Assembly: GCF_016808095.1 (NCBI RefSeq)
Contig: NC_068971.1
Coordinates: forward strand, 23,114,501-23,178,500
DNA length: 64,000 nucleotides
Direction: 5' to 3'
From: Vigna angularis
Taxonomy: Eukaryota; Streptophyta; Magnoliopsida; Fabales; Fabaceae
In this document: piece after piece, positions 1 to 8,705 of the stretch
How the letters are laid out: each line of letters opens with the position of its first letter
Numbering within the stretch: the first letter of the stretch is position 1
Notes under the pieces: generated by a model
Seen by the model: only the letters and a program-made list of their open reading frames with translations
The model's database searches: none
What the model was told of the DNA's origin: nothing
Position numbers and translations under genes: made by a program

Positions 1-1
1 T

Positions 2-109
2 GCAAAGTTCAAGGTTGAGAAGGAGAAGGAGAAGGAGTGGAATCAGATGAGGATGGAACATTCAAATTTGGCAAGAATGTTAGGAGAATGGTTTTAACTT
101 GTTTTGCAA
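2..109 (+). pseudogene. possible C-terminal fragment of an unknown protein
   Basis: Frame 2 reads open from the window edge to a TAA at 107-109 and gives about 35 residues. They are rich in Lys and Glu (a KVEKEKEKEW stretch) and end ARMLGEWF. The composition looks more protein-like than the AT-rich DNA around it, so this may be the last exon of a gene or a transposon ORF that begins before the window. No family is recognised. It could also be chance in a GAA/GAG-rich run. Confidence 0.22.
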
Positions 110-2416
110 TCACTACAGACATTTCTTTCATCTACTCTTACTTCATTTCCTTCATATTATCAGACAAAGCAGCATCCTAAGGGCTTTAACATCCTCTTGA
201 GGAGTCTCAGTCATCCATGACATTTTCTTATAATTGTCTCTACTGACCTTATAGAATCCTCTAGCTCCTTTTGCTAAGCTCTCCAAATATCTGGTTGAAT
301 TGAAGATCTAATCATTTAGGAACATGGTTGTCAGGTCATCAAGTGAGAAGGTATGAGTAGGACTAAGAATGGAGATAGAATCCTTGGTATAGTGACCTGA
401 GTCAGTTTCCTCAAAAAGTTATTTTCAGGACTAAATACAGAGGAACAATTCCTTACATATGGTTTGGAAGCTTTTGTTGTGTGAGAGAAGGAGGGAAGAG
501 GAATCTCCTTTCTGTTCTTTCTTAGATGGAAGGCCTTTATTCTAGGACAAATGAAATTCGATGCGACCTTGACAAAAGAGTTTTGATTGAACATATAGAA
601 ATTTATTAGATGTTTTGCTAACTCTTGTTCTTCATCAAAGGATAAGGGATAATTATGATCACTAAAGTTGTAGGAGGGGTGCTTAGTGCAGGGGCTAAGA
701 GGGTCTAGTAAGATTGATATTGGAAGGAAGAATAGTAGGCGGTGGATAAGGCATAATCTCTATACAAACATTTTCATATTGTACAGTTGGATCCTGTGTA
801 GTTGTCTCAAATGCTTGCTGATAATTTTCCTTTCTAAGTGTTACCTTAGTTGTTTCTTATGTCATCATTTCAAAAGATTCTACAGTTTCCTGGGCAAACA
901 CCAAGCCACTTTGTTTCTGGCTGTCGGGTTCAAAGATGCACTATTTCCCTTCACTACCTAATGTGGTGGTTCCCTATTTTCCAACATATGATTTTTCATA
1001 TTTTCTAAATCCAATGGCTCAAAATTGACAGGCTCTAAAGAAAATAAAATAAATTATATTCATAAATTTTTCCTTGAATTAAAAAATCCAAATAAGTGCC
1101 CCTAAAAGAATTTAAGAAAATGAAAACACAAAAACAAATTAAAAAAAATTCAAAGCATTAGTTGAAACGAACTTGTAAAAAAAAGTAGAGTTCATGTTTT
1201 GAAGCACAAACTCCAGAAAAATAAAAGCCACAAAAACCATGCTTCCATGCATGATTTTTCTCTGTTGACTTAGAATTTGTGCTCGTAAGAACTACTTTAT
1301 TTTGAAATTGTACTTGAAAGCATAATTTGCCCATTACTATAATTTGTTTAAATTTTTGGTAAAATACAATGAAAACAACTCCATTTTGGTAAAAAAAAAT
1401 TGTGTGAAAATGAAGTATATAGTCCTTATACTTTTTGTACACCTTTAGGTGTAATATGACCTGAATAAGTATAATGTAAAGATCTTGGTCTCCATATTGA
1501 GTAGAATCCTAAAAAGAATCTACTTTGAAGTTGAACTTCTAAAGTAAGGGGTTTAGACATTTGTTTGTATTTGTAAGGTATCTCTAATTTGGTTACTGTT
1601 TGTGATGAGATCTTTATGTGTTATTGCAGAAGATATGTGATGAACATGACAAAAAATTGAAAGAATTGTTCATAAATATAGCAAATCACACAAAATGGAT
1701 ACCATGAACAAAAATGAAAAATAAAAATTAAAGTGAACACCATCACTTAGATACGTGTCACTAACATCACTTAGATATGCAAACAACTCACCTTATAAAA
1801 GGGATATGAGTACTATAAACACCATCACTTAATCAGATTATCTACCCTTAAATGTTCATTAACTATACAACATACCCATGTAAAAGTTTAGTACACCAAA
1901 ATATGATAAGCTCCACCTTGAACTGTAATCTCTTTTACTTGAAATTAGTCATTGTAATCAACATTCAACAAGCACAAAGAATTCATGAACATGTTCTTGA
2001 TAATTGATTTTATAAATATACAAGAGTTATATAGTATTTTAAGCTTAGTGTGAATTGTTCTTTGTAGGATATGTGCAACATTTTCATTAGACACCATCAC
2101 TTCATTATATTATCTACTCTTATATGCTCATAAACTAGACAACATACCCATGAAAAAGTTTAGTTCACCAAAATACAATAAGCTTTACCTTAGACTAAAA
2201 CCCTTTTTACTTGGAACTATGCATTGTAATTAATGTTCAACAACTATGAACATTTCATGAACTTTCTCTTAGGAACTGGCTTATAACATACAATAGTTAT
2301 ATAGTATTTTAAACTTGAGTGTGAAACCTTTGTCTTCTTCATTTTATAAGATTATCCACTTATGAGAATTTTCTTGTTATATATTCTCTTTGAGAGAGTA
2401 AACTTAAGATTGTTTA

Positions 2417-2452
<36 letters not shown>

Positions 2453-2518
2453 AATTTTATCATAAGGTAATTTCTGGCAGTTTAGAAAATTTCCATAAAT
2501 TTCCAATGGTTTTTGAAG
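110..2518. other. AT-rich spacer without a supported gene; contains a diverged tandem duplication
   Basis: No convincing gene is present. A segment of about 270 bp starting near 1819 (ACACCATCACTT...) recurs in diverged form near 2091, with shared words such as CATACCCATG and AAGTTTAGT at a spacing of about 272. A (TA)n tract runs 2422-2450. Minus-strand ORFs at 331-594 and 1158-1442 have no recognisable motif. Confidence 0.5.
1819..2340. repeat. diverged direct duplication, period about 272 bp
   Basis: Copy A begins at 1819 and copy B at 2091. Both start ACACCATCACTT and then share TTATCTAC, CATACCCATG, AAGTTTAGT, CACCAAAATA and a common distal part ending in ATATAGTATTTTAA. Copies differ at many positions, so the duplication is old. 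Function unknown. Confidence 0.6.
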
Positions 2519-2826
2519 AGAAATGTTAGCAAAATGTTAAAGATGAAGTTTTGATGATGTCCAAATCAAGTCAAGAGAAATCAAGATTCAAGATGTTATG
2601 AAGACTTGTATTGCTATGGAAAGCTTTTGTAATAATTGTAGTTTAGTGTATAGGACTTAGATAAGAAAAAGAAGAGTGTTTTGTAAAATTACTATAGTAA
2701 ATCATTGCAACAAAACACTATATTACTATTCACATGAATAGTAACACTATTCACGTGAATAGTGACGGTTAACGGTAAGAGTATCGCACTTAACACGGAC
2801 GTGGGAGAAACTAGTCGTTGAAGAAA

Positions 2827-2940
2827 CTAGCCATTTATAACTATTGGACAAACTAGCCGTTTATGACCGTTGGACAAAGTATCCGTTTATGGCCGTTGGA
2901 CAAAGTAGCCGTTTATGGCCGTTGGACAAAGTAGCCGTTA
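2827..2940 (+). repeat. 26-bp tandem repeat in the LTR U3 region
   Basis: Four full units and a partial fifth follow the pattern (C/G)TAGCCGTTTATGGCCGTT plus GGACAAA, at 2827, 2853, 2879, 2905 and 2931. The array is repeated in the 3' LTR near 6200-6313. It lies about 40 bp upstream of the TATA box, where LTR enhancers usually sit, so an enhancer role is plausible but inferred. The CCGTTG words resemble MYB sites. Confidence 0.8.
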
Positions 2941-2980
2941 AATTTGTCTTTTAGTAAATGGAAGAGCCTTTGGATGAGTC

Positions 2981-2988
2981 TATAAATA
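2981..2988 (+). promoter_or_regulatory. probable TATA box of the 5' LTR
   Basis: The sequence TATAAATA, inside GAGTCTATAAATAGACTC, lies downstream of the 26-bp array and upstream of a leader that runs to gag. The same sequence recurs at 6354 in the 3' LTR. It is the best candidate for the element's promoter; the start site cannot be read from sequence. Confidence 0.65.
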
Positions 2989-3574
2989 GACTCTCATTTC
3001 CTCTCAAGAAAAACAATCAGAGACACAGAAACTCTTCCCTTGTGCTCAAAATACTCAGAAATTCTTGAGACTTGTGTGTTCTTGTTCGGCTTGTGAAACT
3101 CTTGTCTGTGGAGCTGGTGAAGTGCTGCTACGGTGACAGAGGAAATAGTCGGTTCATCCTTGGTGTGTCTAAGGAGGTGTTCGGAAGAGAATCATCCTTC
3201 GTGAAGTATTCGGAGGAGGTGTTCATCCTTTGTGAAGACTCAAAGGAGGTGTAGTTTCATCTCTTGTGGTATCAAGAGAGGTGGTTTCTAAACTCTTACA
3301 AATTGTTTCTTTGTGATTGTAATTTGTAATTGTTTTGTGATTAGTGAATTGTTTATCTTGCTTTGAGATAAACGACTGGACGTAGGATTGGTAAGATCCG
3401 AACCAGGATAAAATCATCTGTGCAAATTTCTCTCAACCTTACTCTCTTTATTTGTCTTTATTAATTGCTTGGTAAGTTTAATTGAGTAGAAATTAAAAGG
3501 CACACGTTAGTATTAAAAACCCTCTTGGTTTGTTATTCCACGCTAACCATTCCGCTGCAGCCGCTCCTGACAAT

Positions 3575-3586
3575 TGGTATCAGAGC
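3575..3586 (+). other. primer-binding site (tRNA-iMet type)
   Basis: TGGTATCAGAGC, two bases after the LTR end, is the common plant Copia primer-binding site, complementary to the 3' end of initiator tRNA-Met. Its position fixes the right edge of the 5' LTR. Confidence 0.93.
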
Positions 3587-3606
3587 TTGCTTTGATAGTC
3601 ATTCAA

Positions 3607-5229
3607 ATGGCAGGATCACATCAAACCTTTGCAGAGGGTGCATCAATCAATAGACCACCACTATTCACAGGTGAGAACTATGCATTCTGGAAGGTAAGAA
3701 TGCAAATATTTATGGAATCTATTGATATAGATATTTGGGATGCTGTTGCATTTGGTCCTTTTGTTCCAACTAACAATATGCAGGAACCAAAGCCCCGTGA
3801 TCAATGGACCATTGAAGAAAAGAGAAGATCTCAGAATGATGTAAAAGCTCGTAATATTATTTCATCTGCTTTAACTGTTGATGAGTTTTACAGGATTTCT
3901 ATTTGTAAAACTGCACAAGAAATGTGGGAAGTACTTAAAGTAACCCATGAAGGTACAGATGATGTTAAGAGAGCTAGAAAGAATACCTTAATCCAGGAAT
4001 ACGAAATGTTCAGGATGAAGCAAGGGGAAACAATAGTAGATGTTCAAAAACGCTTCACCAACATTGTCAATCATCTCATTGGACTAGGTAAATCTTTCGA
4101 TACTGATGAGCTTAATATAAAAATTCTGAAATCTTTAGACAGGTCTTGGCAACCAAAAGTGACTGCAATTTCTGAGTCACAAAATCTCAACACAATGACT
4201 ATGGCGGCATTATTTGGAAAGTTGAGGGAACATGAACTTGACCTCGGAAGACTAGATGAAGAAGAAGCAAAAGCAAAAACTAAGAAAAAGAGTCTAGCCT
4301 TGAAATCTGAGGTTGAAAGAAGCAAAGGTAAATCGGAAGATGAAGACTCAGACGAAGAAGAAGAATTGAGACTCATGATAAAAAGACTCAACAAGTTCAT
4401 GAAGTCTAAAGGTAAAGGAAAATTTAGATATGAAAAGAAAGATAATCCAGTATCTTCCTCAAATTACCGATGCTACGGTTGCGGAGAAAAGGGACATTTA
4501 AAAGCAGACTGCCCAAATCAAAGGAAAGGTGAAGAAAAGAAAGAAAAGAAATTCTTCAAGAAAAAGAAGGCATACATTGCATGGGAAGACGACAATGAGA
4601 CCATTTCAGATTCAAGCTACTCAGATGAAGAAGCAAACATCTGTTTAGTAGTGAACGACGACGCTGGAAGCCAAGTAAGTACATCTAGCGATTCTGATAA
4701 TTCCAGTCAAATTAGTGAAAATGAATTGCATGAAATTTATGCTGCTTTAATAGTAGAATCTGAAAAATTAGATAAAGCCCATCAAAAATTGAAAAAGGAT
4801 TTTAAAAATTTAAAGTTAAATTTTGAAAATATTCTTGAAGAAAATAAGAATTTAAAATTAAATTTGGAAAATATTTTTGAAGAAAATAAAGATTTGAAAA
4901 ATAAAGTTTTAATTTATGAAAAAGGTAAATTTACTAGTAGTGATAAATGTGCATCTTGTGTTAATCATAAGAAACTACTAGATGAAACAACCTCAGGAGA
5001 ATGTAGTAAAACTAATGAAAATAAGGTTGTTAAAAATAAGTATGTTCCTAGAATTAAAAATAAACACAATCATAGAACCCTTAGAACTTGGGTAGAAAAA
5101 GGAACAACTTATAGGAACACAAATGTTGTATCATGCTTTTATTGTATGAAAAAGGGTCATACATCAAACAAATGTAAAATTAAGCATTATGGTGTTCCAA
5201 GTGGTAGATATATTTGGGTTGTAAAATGA
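3607..5229 (+). CDS. Copia Gag protein with two CCHC zinc knuckles
   Basis: This intact 540-aa ORF encodes the capsid/nucleocapsid precursor that packages retrotransposon RNA in cytoplasmic particles. I start it at ATG 3607 (MAGSHQTFAEGA), because the frame upstream runs through the primer-binding site and has only a TTG. The N-terminus has the DUF4219/UBN2 pattern (RPPLFTGENYAFWKVRM). An acidic linker follows, then a CCHC knuckle CYGCGEKGHLKADC at residues 289-302. Next come a Lys-rich segment, a likely coiled coil at about 370-440 with ENKNLKLNLENI-like heptads, and a second CCHC, CFYCMKKGHTSNKC, at 510-523. The stop is TGA 5227-5229. No protease follows in frame, unlike full-length relatives where pol continues. 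The ORF has no lesion, in keeping with the element's youth. Confidence 0.93.
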   Translation: MAGSHQTFAEGASINRPPLFTGENYAFWKVRMQIFMESIDIDIWDAVAFGPFVPTNNMQEPKPRDQWTIEEKRRSQNDVKARNIISSALTVDEFYRISICKTAQEMWEVLKVTHEGTDDVKRARKNTLIQEYEMFRMKQGETIVDVQKRFTNIVNHLIGLGKSFDTDELNIKILKSLDRSWQPKVTAISESQNLNTMTMAALFGKLREHELDLGRLDEEEAKAKTKKKSLALKSEVERSKGKSEDEDSDEEEELRLMIKRLNKFMKSKGKGKFRYEKKDNPVSSSNYRCYGCGEKGHLKADCPNQRKGEEKKEKKFFKKKKAYIAWEDDNETISDSSYSDEEANICLVVNDDAGSQVSTSSDSDNSSQISENELHEIYAALIVESEKLDKAHQKLKKDFKNLKLNFENILEENKNLKLNLENIFEENKDLKNKVLIYEKGKFTSSDKCASCVNHKKLLDETTSGECSKTNENKVVKNKYVPRIKNKHNHRTLRTWVEKGTTYRNTNVVSCFYCMKKGHTSNKCKIKHYGVPSGRYIWVVK

Positions 5230-5410
5230 TTTCAAATTTTCAAACTAACCCAAAGGACCCATAAAAATAGTTGGGTACCTATTGTTTAAAATTTAGCATT
5301 TCTTTAAAACAATATTTAAGAAAAATGTTTTAAAAAAAATGTTTTTGTTCTAAATATTTGAAAAGAAGAATTAAGAAATTTTTATTCCAATGTAGATGGA
5401 ACTATTTTTC

Positions 5411-5530
5411 AAACGGAAAACATTTGAAATAGAAGAATATGTGCATGTTGTCTTTGATGAAATTGTAGACCTTGAGGCAAAACCTCTTGAGTCAGTTGAA
5501 TTACATGCAGGCAATGATGAAGATTTGTAG
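5411..5530 (+). pseudogene. remnant of Copia pol, between integrase and reverse transcriptase
   Basis: In frame from 5411, about 39 codons end at TAG 5528-5530 and include IEEYVHVVFDE. That matches the conserved linker just after the Copia integrase core, usually a variant of VEES-HVVFDE. Nothing recognisable of integrase lies before it or of RT after it, so it marks the edges of internal deletions. The surrounding 5230-5896 is AT-rich non-coding DNA. The match is from memory of the family; no search was run. Confidence 0.68.
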
Positions 5531-5882
5531 AAGACAACAAATGAAGCAAAGAATGATGACAATCCTCAAGATGAAGATCTTAACAATGTTTTATAAGCTC
5601 TTTCTCCTAAAAATATTTGCTTTAAATATCCTATTGTGCATGTTTAAATGAATCTTTAAATTTGCATACATGCTTTTATTAAGGGGGAGTATTATCTTAG
5701 GGGAAGAACATCAACACAACTTTTTAATTATGATCAAAAAGGGGGAGAAAATGTTTAAAGCTTATTTGCCTATTTGTGCTATTTGTGCTTATTCATTAAT
5801 GCACCTTTTTCTTCCTTAAGTTGTGTTTTAAATACAGATTATTACCAAAAGCTTTAAATCAAAGGAGTTTTTGATCATCATC

Positions 5883-5895
5883 AAAAAGGGGGAGA
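5883..5895 (+). other. polypurine tract
   Basis: AAAAAGGGGGAGA ends one base before the 3' LTR, the usual plus-strand primer position. Similar tracts (GGGGGAG) occur upstream near 5682 and 5740, so the 3' end may carry duplicated tracts. Confidence 0.9.
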
Positions 5896-5896
5896 T

Positions 5897-6945
5897 TGTT
5901 AGCAAAATGTTAAAGATGAAGTTTTGATGATGTCCAAATCAAGTCAAGAGAAATCAAGATTCAAGATGTTATGAAGACTTGTATTGCTATGGAAAGCTTT
6001 TGTAATAATTGTAGTTTAGTGTATAGGACTTAGATAAGAAAAAGAAGAGTGTTTTGTAAAATTACTATAGTAAATCATTGCAACAAAACACTATATTACT
6101 ATTCACATGAATAGTAACACTATTCACGTGAATAGTGACGGTTAACGGTAAGAGTATCGCACTTAACACGGACGTGGGAGAAACTAGTCGTTGAAGAAAC
6201 TAGCCATTTATAACTATTGGACAAACTAGCCGTTTATGACCGTTGGACAAAGTATCCGTTTATGGCCGTTGGACAAAGTAGCCGTTTATGGCCGTTGGAC
6301 AAAGTAGCCGTTAAATTTGTCTTTTAGTAAATGGAAGAGCCTTTGGATGAGTCTATAAATAGACTCTCATTTCCTCTCAAGAAAAACAATCAGAGACACA
6401 GAAACTCTTCCCTTGTGCTCAAAATACTCAGAAATTCTTGAGACTTGTGTGTTCTTGTTCGGCTTGTGAAAATCTTGTCTGTGGAGCTGGTGAAGTGCTG
6501 CTACGGTGACAGAGGAAATAGTCGGTTCATCCTTGGTGTGTCTAAGGAGGTGTTCGGAAGAGAATCATCCTTCGTGAAGTATTCGGAGGAGGTGTTCATC
6601 CTTTGTGAAGACTCAAAGGAGGTGTAGTTTCATCTCTTGTGGTATCAAGAGAGGTGGTTTCTAAACTCTTACAAATTGTTTCTTTGTGATTGTAATTTGT
6701 AATTGTTTTGTGATTAGTGAATTGTTTATCTTGCTTTGAGATAAACGACTGGACGTAGGATTGGTAAGATCCGAACCAGGATAAAATCATCTGTGCAAAT
6801 TTCTCTCAACCTTACTCTCTTTATTTGTCTTTATTAATTGCTTGGTAAGTTTAATTGAGTAGAAATTAAAAGGCACACGTTAGTATTAAAAACCCTCTTG
6901 GTTTGTTATTCCACGCTAACCATTCCGCTGCAGCCGCTCCTGACA
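5897..6945 (+). repeat. 3' LTR of the young Copia element
   Basis: 1049 bp, the same length as the 5' LTR, with one visible difference (A6472 for C3099). It ends CTGACA and is followed by the target duplication AGAAA at 6946-6950. Confidence 0.95.
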
Positions 6946-6950
6946 AGAAA

Positions 6951-8393
6951 CACCAGTAAGTGTTTTGAAATTATTCCCACAACCCTAATTTTTCCAAACC
7001 GCGCTCATGCTACCTCTTCTTCTTCACTTGTTGGTCTCGTCGACCTGTGATTTTTCACTCAACAACCCTAATTTTGTCAAATCGCAAATTCAAAGTTGGC
7101 GTTTTCTTCATCCTTGGCCCCGTCGTCGTGTTGTTGTTGTCGTCTTAATGTGTCTTCTCTTCTCCTTTCATTGTGTTGGCATTTTTTCGTCAAACCACAA
7201 TCCCTATGTTGATGTATTGTTCTCCTCCATTATTGTGCCGCCATTGTTGCTTGAACCTTTCTTCTGTTTTTTGTTCATTGTGTTTGTCGTTGTTAGGCAT
7301 TATAACAATCCTTAAGTTCACGTTTTCTTTCTTCTTCATTACAGAGTATTGGTGCTTCACCCGTCATTGTATTGTCGTTGTCGCTTGAACCTCTATTTTG
7401 TTCTCCGTTCATTCTCTTCGTCGTTGTTTGACATTGTCACAATCTCTAAATTGGATTATTTTTTAGTTCATCGTTAAGTTGTCTTCCCCTGCAATTCGTA
7501 ATTCCATGGTGGCTTGAAACTCATCTCAATTCCATTTTCCATCCTTCTACCTTTTTCCCACCACCCCTGATTCATCTTTAATTTGCCTTGTAATCTCATA
7601 GAGTGGTTCAATTCAAGTAGTAGACAACAATAGAAAACTCCAATAGCAACAAGCGTAGATTGCAGACTTGGTATAATATTTTACTGATTAACTATTATTT
7701 TTTATTGTAGACATTTGATAAAGGTAGCGTACCAAATGGTGAGGATAATGAAGAACAAAATTAATGAATGTTATTGAGAATATATTTAATTATTAATTTT
7801 TAGGATTGAACAATGCTATTACTTATGTTGAATAATTAATTGTATTTCTAATGTTTATAGTTTACTTTATATAATAATATTTATATTTTTTTTAGATTAT
7901 TTAATTTTGGTTTATTATTAAATCTTTTTTTATGATGATTAAACAATTTCAATAATGCACAAAAAAAAATTAAAATGATTTTTAGTCTCGGCAGTTTTGG
8001 AAACCTCTATTGGGTAACCCCAACAACTAGCGATGGTTTTGGGAAACCACCGGGGAAACTCCAACAAGTATCAGTGGTTTTCAAAAACCTTAGCAAGTCC
8101 CGACGGTTTTCTAGAACTCTAACAAGTAAGGACGATTTTCCAAAACTTCATTAAATAGCGACAATTTTTCAAAACTTCAGCAAGTAGCCGCGATTTCTTA
8201 GAACTTCAGCAAGTAGCAGTGATTTCCCAGAACCCCAACAAGTAGTGGCGGTTTCCAGAAAATCGCTGGAAATTATTTGTCAATGTTGTTTTTCCCGACA
8301 ATTTTTGCAATCGTGGGAAATGTATTTACCAGTGATTAAAACTGTCGATAATGTAAAAATTAACCATTGGTAAAATTTAACATTTTTGTAGTT
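6951..8393. mobile_element. probable right part of a CACTA-like DNA transposon
   Basis: The segment ends in CATTTTTGTAGT followed by T at 8381-8393. That is one base off the reverse complement of a CACTACAAAAATG terminus. It is preceded by a subterminal array of degenerate 29-bp repeats (7989-8270), a typical CACTA layout. Similar words (CTGGCAGTTTAGAAA, CAATGGTTTTTG) occur at about 2475-2515, left of the Copia insertion, so the Copia element may have landed inside the CACTA-like element. No transposase is seen. The pyrimidine-rich 7000-7450 has only unsupported ORFs. The left terminus was not identified. Confidence 0.42.
7989..8270. repeat. degenerate 29-bp tandem repeat
   Basis: Units begin at 8072, 8101, 8130, 8159, 8188, 8217 and 8246, each starting like CGACGGTTTTC and ending like CAACAAGTAG. 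Two longer units of about 41 bp precede them from 7989. Period and motif are clear although units diverge by several bases. Probable subterminal binding array of a DNA transposon (inference). Confidence 0.75.
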
Positions 8394-8668
8394 TGTATTT
8401 GTAATTAGGAGAGACAATTGAATAATACTCTTTCTCTTAATCTTAGGGGGAATATTGAGAAGACATGATCAAAAGTGATTTGTATACTCATTTATAGGGA
8501 TGAAAAAAAAAACTCGTCCCTGTGAGTATTGTCCAAATTTGTTCCTATTTCAATTGGATATGATGATGGGTATGTGTATATACATTTTTTTCCTGCTCCC
8601 ATATCTATTTTTGCCTTCATCCTCGTCTCTTTTTAAATTATTAAAATACACATAGTTTATTAAGTAAC

Positions 8669-8705
<37 letters not shown>

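Larger units (their letters stand above)
2524..3572 (+). repeat. 5' LTR of the young Copia element
   Basis: The LTR is 1049 bp, starts TGTTAGC, ends CCTGACA, and is bounded by AGAAA upstream and the primer-binding site downstream. It contains a 26-bp tandem array (2827-2940), a palindromic pair of ATTCACGTGAAT-like words near 2725-2762, and a TATA box at 2981. Its short ORF at 3072-3254 recurs in the other LTR and is not a gene. Confidence 0.95.
2524..6945 (+). mobile_element. young, nearly pol-less Ty1/Copia retrotransposon with intact gag
   Basis: This is a complete, bounded element of 4422 bp. LTRs of 1049 bp lie at 2524-3572 and 5897-6945; both begin TGTTAGC and end CTGACA. The 5-bp target duplication AGAAA is exact at 2519-2523 and 6946-6950. 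A primer-binding site matching the tRNA-iMet 3' end lies just inside the 5' LTR, and a polypurine tract abuts the 3' LTR. The interior has one intact gag ORF and only a short pol relic at 5411-5530; protease, integrase, reverse transcriptase and RNase H are missing. Reading the LTRs side by side I see one difference, C3099 against A6472, so insertion was recent. The gag type with two zinc knuckles suggests the SIRE/Maximus lineage (inference). Mobility would need enzymes from a relative. Confidence 0.96.

Noticed and set aside
3072..3254. 60-aa ORF present twice (also 6445-6627)
   Set aside because: Lies wholly inside both LTR copies, has no motif, and is repeated only because LTRs are repeated.
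3575..3586. tRNA-Met-like sequence suggesting a tRNA gene (also 36483-36494 and about 42190)
   Set aside because: Only the 3' end complement is present next to LTR edges; these are retroelement primer-binding sites, not tRNA genes.
3574..3606. Upstream extension of the gag frame from 3574
   Set aside because: It begins with TTG within the primer-binding site; the first ATG at 3607 gives the family-typical start.
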